Origin: Musa acuminata AAA Group
Lineage: Eukaryota; Streptophyta; Magnoliopsida; Zingiberales; Musaceae
NCBI RefSeq assembly: GCF_036884655.1
Contig: NC_088340.1
Location: forward strand, 32,962,001 to 33,026,000
Direction: 5' to 3'
Length of the DNA: 64,000 bases
Both the position numbers and the translations under genes were made by a program. Positions within the stretch are counted from its first letter, which is position 1; the number at the start of each line of letters is the position of its first letter. The notes under the pieces were generated by a model. It was not told where the DNA came from, did no database searches, and saw only the letters and a program-made list of their open reading frames with translations. Below, in pieces: positions 58,291 through 64,000 of the stretch.

Positions 58291-61200
58291 TCAACCTAAA
58301 AAAGTTTAGTTGCTTTCCTATCATCACCTACTAAATTCTTTGAAATAATGTGTGCCTTTGTAAATATTTCTTTAATTACTATAAGAACTTTAGAATTTTT
58401 ATCTAATCATGATGTATGCTAAGATATTTTTTCAACTTGAGAAGAAATTATTCTCTCTCCTCTCAAATTTTACTACTCCAAATATTATAGGAAATAACGT
58501 TATTAGATTTAGGGATAGTGAGGTATTGAAAAAAATAAAAGGATAATCTAAGATCCTAACAATAAAAAATTAAATACTTAGTGTCATATTGAACTGATCT
58601 GATCCATTAAATATAGTCCACTTCAATTCATCACACCAGTTTAAATCAGAAAAAAAATCAAAGTATCTTTTTATAAATTTATTAAAGATATTTTGATCTA
58701 ATTATAAAAGCTACCTCTTCGAACAAAGCAATCATGTATTATATATTATTTCGATGAAGACGACATTCATATGATCTGACACTACAAACAAGGGTGACAT
58801 TATGATCTAAATCTATACAATTAATGTATGCCAACAAAAGTAGCTTACACGGGATCACAAAGCTAAACATACTAGAAAGGGGAGCATCATAGCACATGGA
58901 AGCATCGAGGGAAGATGGCATCATTTCTTCGTCTCGAGGCCATTACCACTGTCAGGCAACACAAAATAATGTTAAGAGGAGGCATCCAACAGCCATCCAA
59001 GCAAACAATTTGTAGCAAAAATATTTGATGATGATGATTAGTATGTTATGAGTCATTATTTATCCTCGTTAGCACGGATTTATGGGATCCAAAATGTTTC
59101 ACTGATAGTAGATAGATTATTTAATTGTGGGATCCCAAAAGATATTACATAGCAAAAAAATAGAAATAATACGATTCATACTCCTCAATACTAATAGAAA
59201 TTATAGTTATTTATCTTTAATAATATAATTATCAGAACCTCTCGAGATCTTATGATGGGTGTCATTCATCTTTTGTCATCATTAAGAGGGCACATAATCT
59301 CATAAAATTTTATTTTTTCTACGTAGAATTATTTAATTATTACGATGAGTATAAGAAATTATTTAATTATTATTATGTACTTACCAGAAATATAGAATTA
59401 TTTATTCTAGAATCCCAAAAGATATTATCGTAAGTAGATAACAAAAAATAAAAATAATACGATTCATATTCCTCAATTGATATTAGACTAAATACATTAG
59501 TACGATACCTTTAGTTTTATGGTTATTTATCTTCAACAATGCAATCATCAAAACCTTCTCTAGTCACGACATCTAGCGTTCTTGCGTCTTATGATCATCA
59601 TTAATGAGGTCACATAAACCCATAAAAAATTATCCATTCTATATGACTTTTGTATGATTTTACCTTTTCAAAATCATATGGATTCCAAAAAAAAAAAAAA
59701 AACCTTTTGAGTCCTATTTCTCTGTAGATGTGAAACCCATCAAATCTCAATTATGTATGAATGCATTATCTTGAGTCAGCACAAGCATAATAATTTTTAC
59801 AAGAAATTTGAATACTGAAAGAGGGATGATGGTTGCTCATGATTACACTAGAAATGCACCTGTCTGTATCCTTGTTATCATTATTGTGGAATTCCATGTG
59901 TTATGATGCTCAGTAGCACAATTGTTAGAGGAATTTTTTGATAGTTTGAACTTTGAACCCTTAATTTGCATGCCAAAGAAGCCATGATAGTTATGCATCT
60001 TTGTGTAAATTATGGAACTTACATAATCTCATGACCACATGCTACTTGTATATCACCACATAAATAAAAAGTACATGATGATTCATCCACATCTACAGTC
60101 CAAAGAAATATCCAATTAGTTTTCCTCCCATCCTTCACTTATATGTTGAGTTGTTGTTACATTTTAATGATCAAATTTCCCTCCTCCACTGTAGTAAAAG
60201 CAAAGTTAAACATAAGACATGCTTAAGCTTTCAAATATATATTCAATTGATATGGTACCTGAAAAAGAAAAAAAAAAAAAAGATAACTAAGAAGCAATCA
60301 ATCAATTAGGCTGATAGCAGTGTATCTAATTAACATCTTTAATAAGATTTTGTAATTGAATTATAGCTTCTCCATAATTAACTTATTATTATACAATATT
60401 GAAAATATCGATTTGCTTAGTTGATAAATATTTGATTGTTGATGACAAACATATTGGATCAAATTTTGTATTTATTACTTACCTCTTGCAAAAAAATAAT
60501 TAAGTCATAACTTTTATGCACATCTACTTATTTGAACATTCAATTAATAAAATTGGTGTAAAAAATTGAAACTAGAAAAAAGGGATTAAAAAAAAAAATA
60601 CATCACTAGATTACCTCATGCAGGATTTTATCACTTCCAGATAAAGCCCCTGAAAAAAATGATGCATAATCATCAAAATCATCAGCTCAAAATAACATAT
60701 TTTGACTGATGGAGCTCAACATAACCCACACCACATAACTGGGGCTTTATGCTTTGTTATTAGTGTTGGTGGTGGTGGTCTCATCCACCACATCCAAATA
60801 ATTGGGAATTTTAGCTGTGCTCAAGAGTTCTTCTCATCAATGTTTGGATCTCTGCAGCTGTAGTAGCACAAAATATCTAAACTCGAACAGTGAGCTGAGA
60901 AAAGATCATAATCCGTGCTTGGAAAAACATAGAAATCTAAATTAGGTCAAATAGGAAGTCGCATTAACGACAAGATTTGTTTGAGCACACAGCTTATGCA
61001 TCCATAAAAGAACAAGTTTGCCGATGATGAACAACAACCTCAGTTATTTTAGTTTCAGAAGAAGAACAAAGTAGACATGTACTCAAACCTTCTCAACCTC
61101 ACTTCCAATGTCTTTTTAGGTATTTGATACATAATAAGTATATACTTATATATAAAATATTTATACAGCTCAACCATAATTAAGTAATAAATCATTAATC

Positions 61201-61426
61201 AAAATGTCCTATAATAACAGGAGTTAGGACACTTCTAAAATTCAGTAGTTCTGATAGAAGAAACTTGAAGGAAACAGTATGGCCAACATTAGGCACAATG
61301 AAAGCAATGTGTTAGATATATTTCTATGTGAATAATCAATTTGGCCCACTAGTTTGGGGTGCCCATCCTATTTCCCTGTAATTGACAGTGTCCAATGTCA
61401 CGGTGTTACCAGTCAGATCACAACGA
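58291..61426. other. Intergenic AT-rich DNA with a diverged direct repeat
   Basis: No gene is supported. 59126-59340 and 59405-59650 form a diverged direct repeat sharing ATCCCAAAAGATATTA, AATAATACGATTCATA, TTATTTATCTT and CACATAA in the same order. A poly-A run lies at about 59688-59702. The minus ORF at 58739-58924 has no recognisable product. Confidence 0.5.
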
Positions 61427-63655
61427 TCATGTTCCACTGGCTACCTTCTTTATCAACTGACCCATAGTAGCTATGACAAAGCCCAAGAAAGCACCAGCTA
61501 CGACCTGAGAGATATCAGGAAATAGATGTTGAATTTAGCTCAGTGGAAAACGACAGTTACCTCCAAATTACAAATTACATGTGAATACTTTGCATACTAA
61601 AAGTTGATTTTTGTTGCAGCTGGCTCAACAACATGTATGATATTATATGCCCATCTAATCTCTATTACGTGTGTATATTCCCAAACAAACGAGTGCAAAC
61701 CTTAACAGGTTCACTCATTTATATGCTTTACCACAACAAGATATGCTTTGTCAAACCTGAAGAGGAGTATGACCAATTAGTTCACGCAAAGGCCTGGTAT
61801 CTGAAAGAGGATGATCTGCTGGAAGTTCATATACAATTTGATTCAGCACCTGGGATCCAGAATAGTTCATTGAAGTTGACGTGCATAAGCAGCTTAATTT
61901 GCTTGTATATTGAAACTTATCTAACAAGAAATAGCAAAGCCAATAGAAAAAAAAGTGACATAATAACATGAATTAGTTAAAATTTTCCCGATACTTTTGA
62001 AACATATCATTGGCAAGATGATAGCTAGTTAAATTGTAAAAACTAAGGGGCATCTTTGTATGTACACCTTAAAATATTTGAAATGTGTCCTATTAGTTGA
62101 GGTTAGAACGGTCTACAAGATCAGAGAGGGAGGACCGAGGTGGTCCACGTGGCCAAGGGGTCTTTGCAGTTGCAAAAATTATCACGGGCAACTAGAGGCC
62201 TTTGAAAGTAGGTGGGAAAGGAAGACGCACCCTCACTGGTGACGAAAAAACATCAAAGTGTATAGCTTTCAACATCAAAACCATCAAAATCCATATAGTC
62301 ACCACAAACTAGTTGACGAGAGGAGAAACTCCATACTGGATTTTACACCAGAGAGAAACTCAAAGAAACAGCGTGGTTGTCAAGGCCATATTGTCTACTT
62401 TCAATGAGTTTTCAAGAGTTTCTATTATGGTGTATATGTTTTGGATCATTATGATAGTCTGAACATGATTTGTTTTGAGAGCACACATGCAAAGCAATGG
62501 ATGAAAGTGTCTCTCATGAAACAAATTTAGAAAATCATGAAACAAACATACCTCTGCCTGCTTTCCAGCATGCAATCGAACACCAAAAGCATCATGCATT
62601 ACCTGCCAGCAAATGTTGCTCCATGGGAAATTATAATTGAATGCCAGAGACAGGAGGGAAGTAAATAGCTTGGAACATAAGAATATTATATGATTCTAGG
62701 ACACCAAAAGCATCATGCATTACCTGCCAGCAAATGTTGCTCCATGGGAAATTATAATTGAATGCCAGAGACAGGAGGGAAGTAAATAGCTTGGAACATA
62801 AGAATATTATATGATTCTAGGCTTTGAAAACCAATAAGATATCATGCAGCATTGACAAGATGTTATTTTGCAAATAACACAAAATAAGGGTCACTGCCTA
62901 TCAAATTGACCCAATACATACAGCAGTACCATAAGATCAATCTTAAGACTCTAAAATTATATTGAAACATTCCTCTCAGAAAGATCTTACTGACCTTGTA
63001 GCTTTCATTCTTTCCTCAATTTTTAAGATGACTCAAATGACTTACTAAATAACCAATTTATTTTTGTTTACTATTAGACATGATAACCTGTGGTAACAAT
63101 GGCCAACGATGACATTGCAATAAAATTTGAACCTTTTTATTGGACTTCAGAACATACAAGAAGAAAAAATGGATGTTATTGGAGAAACCATGTAATGCCA
63201 AACATCTGCGGTATCTGTAGCTAGTTAAACTCCAAAGTCTCAGGGTCCTAAGGATAAAGAATATAGTATGTGGACTAAAAGATTTGGCATCAATACACTC
63301 AACTTGGTCTTGTACAGCTTTCAGAACAAACATAAGTAAAAGAGTTCAACAATCCTGGAGTAAATGTAGGCAGACAAGTTTAAACTAATTTAACAATATC
63401 CATATAGAAAAGTTGATTCTTCTGATGATTTGTTCACAGCATTGACATAAAAAAACTGCTATATTCAAAACAATAAAATGAAAACAGGTGGAGCTTACAA
63501 CAGATGCAAATATTGTTGCAGCAGCAAATATGGAACTTCCCAAACCATCTTGGATTCCAATGGCTGCTGCAAGTGCAGTAACTGTGGCTGAATGGGATGA
63601 AGGCATCCCACCAGATCCAATCAGTAGTTTAGCATCCCAGCGTCTTTCCCTGTAC
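61427..63655 (-). CDS. DUF212 / divergent PAP2-family membrane protein, 3' part
   Basis: I read four exons: 63655-63499, 62602-62552, 61849-61757 and 61504-61427 (stop TGA). All have GT-AG borders and join in phase. Motifs in order are YRERRWDAKLLIGSGG-MPSSHSATVTALA, VMHDAFGVRLHAGKQAE, VLNQIVYELPADHPL with RPLRELIGHTPLQ, and VVAGAFLGFVIAT. This is the plant acid phosphatase/vanadium-haloperoxidase-related family (bacterial YuiD-like); SGGMPSSHSA and RLHAGKQ are its signatures. The members are small hydrophobic membrane proteins whose reaction is not established. The first exon, with the start codon and first membrane segment, is not seen and should lie beyond 64000. A 121-bp tandem duplication copies the start of exon VMHDAF. 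Confidence 0.9.
62580..62821. repeat. 121-bp perfect tandem duplication across a 3' splice site
   Basis: Units 62580-62700 and 62701-62821 are identical as far as I can read (ACACCAAAAGCATCATGCAT to GATTCTAGG). On the minus strand each unit contains the acceptor GCTGGCAG and the first codons of the DUF212 exon (VMHDAFGV). The distal copy lacks the rest of the exon and its donor. Confidence 0.95.
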
Positions 63656-64000
63656 CTGCAAATCTAGTAGAAGAGCTCTTAGGTAAAAAAAAAAAGGATT
63701 TCCTGATTTACAGAGCTATATCTAGGAAGATCCAATAACTCAATAGTATTATGAAGTAAACCTTTATTTGTATAGAGAAAGAAAGTAGAAACGCTACAGT
63801 AGCATTAGTATGTCAGATCAGGCCTCTATCTTCTTAAATGACCTTAGCATCTCAAGACCAGATTAGTGGAAAATCCATCAAATTGAACAGATGGCAGCTA
63901 TTTATGTGGAGAGAAAAAAAAAAAAAGAATTGTAGTACTGGTACATGAGAATCCCCTGAAATATCTCATGGATGATGTCAGTTTGTCCTTTCTGGAATTT
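63656..64000 (-). other. DUF212 gene upstream intron, to window end
   Basis: The DNA is AT-rich, with two poly-A runs on the plus strand (about 63688 and 63911). No exon with the expected first membrane segment was found, so the first exon is probably to the right. Confidence 0.4.

Noticed and set aside
60700..60860. Possible microRNA-like stretch with GGTGGTGGTGG run
   Set aside because: No long self-complementary arm could be found by eye.
61633..61971. 112-codon plus ORF
   Set aside because: It is antisense to a conserved DUF212 exon (61757-61849) and has no family.
1..64000. tRNA, rRNA or CRISPR features
   Set aside because: No cloverleaf with conserved A and B boxes and no regularly spaced short repeat array was recognised by eye. 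The tandem arrays are AT-rich satellites, and this is a plant genome.

Overview
This is a plant nuclear genomic window with spliced genes (GT-AG introns), long AT-rich intergenic DNA and several layers of LTR retrotransposon debris. The GC-rich first exons of the ketoacyl reductase and P450 genes beside AT-rich introns point to a commelinid monocot. The style of the Sirevirus-like and chromovirus repeats makes me lean to Zingiberales (banana relatives). That placement is inference and was not tested by any search.

Positions 1-18.2 kb are a nested retrotransposon graveyard with no host gene that I can support. A minus-strand Copia remnant has its 5' LTR near 17.65-18.14 kb and its gag, protease and integrase pieces at 16.3-12.0 kb. 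It is split by a 2.5 kb solo-LTR-like element (13655-16201, target duplication GATCT). It abuts the 3' LTR of a plus-strand Sirevirus-like element. That LTR is split by a dead chromodomain Gypsy element (3571-11288), which is itself split by a 1.6 kb solo LTR (8081-9691, target duplication GAAGA). A second copy of that 1.6 kb LTR opens the window (1-1572).

From 18.7 kb on the window is gene-bearing. In order: an intronless organelle-type PPR gene (19.0-21.2 kb, plus); a three-exon very-long-chain 3-oxoacyl-CoA reductase, KCR1 (26.9-23.8 kb, minus); an eight-exon giant coiled-coil tail-anchored protein resembling TNO1 (38.3-28.9 kb, minus); a small Cys-motif plant protein of unknown role behind a 1.9 kb 5'UTR intron (41.06-41.68 kb, plus), divergent from TNO1; a two-exon CYP71-type P450 (42.47-45.73 kb, plus); a three-exon NBP35 cytosolic Fe-S scaffold ATPase (48.8-46.3 kb, minus); a three-exon remorin (52.4-50.7 kb, minus); and the 3' part of a DUF212/PAP2-like membrane protein gene running off the right edge (63.66-61.43 kb, minus).

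The right-hand intergenic DNA (53.7-61 kb) is AT-rich. It holds a five-copy ~94 bp tandem repeat, a diverged ~150-175 bp repeat field, a Sirevirus LTR fragment and a diverged direct repeat. The genes are ordinary single-copy housekeeping or family genes and I see no sign that they form one pathway or cluster. The most interesting items are structural: a tandem duplication that copies a 3' splice site in the DUF212 gene, a perfect 24-bp hairpin just after an LTR TATA box, and a palindrome-rich repeat in the P450 intron. I did not find a convincing new biological system.
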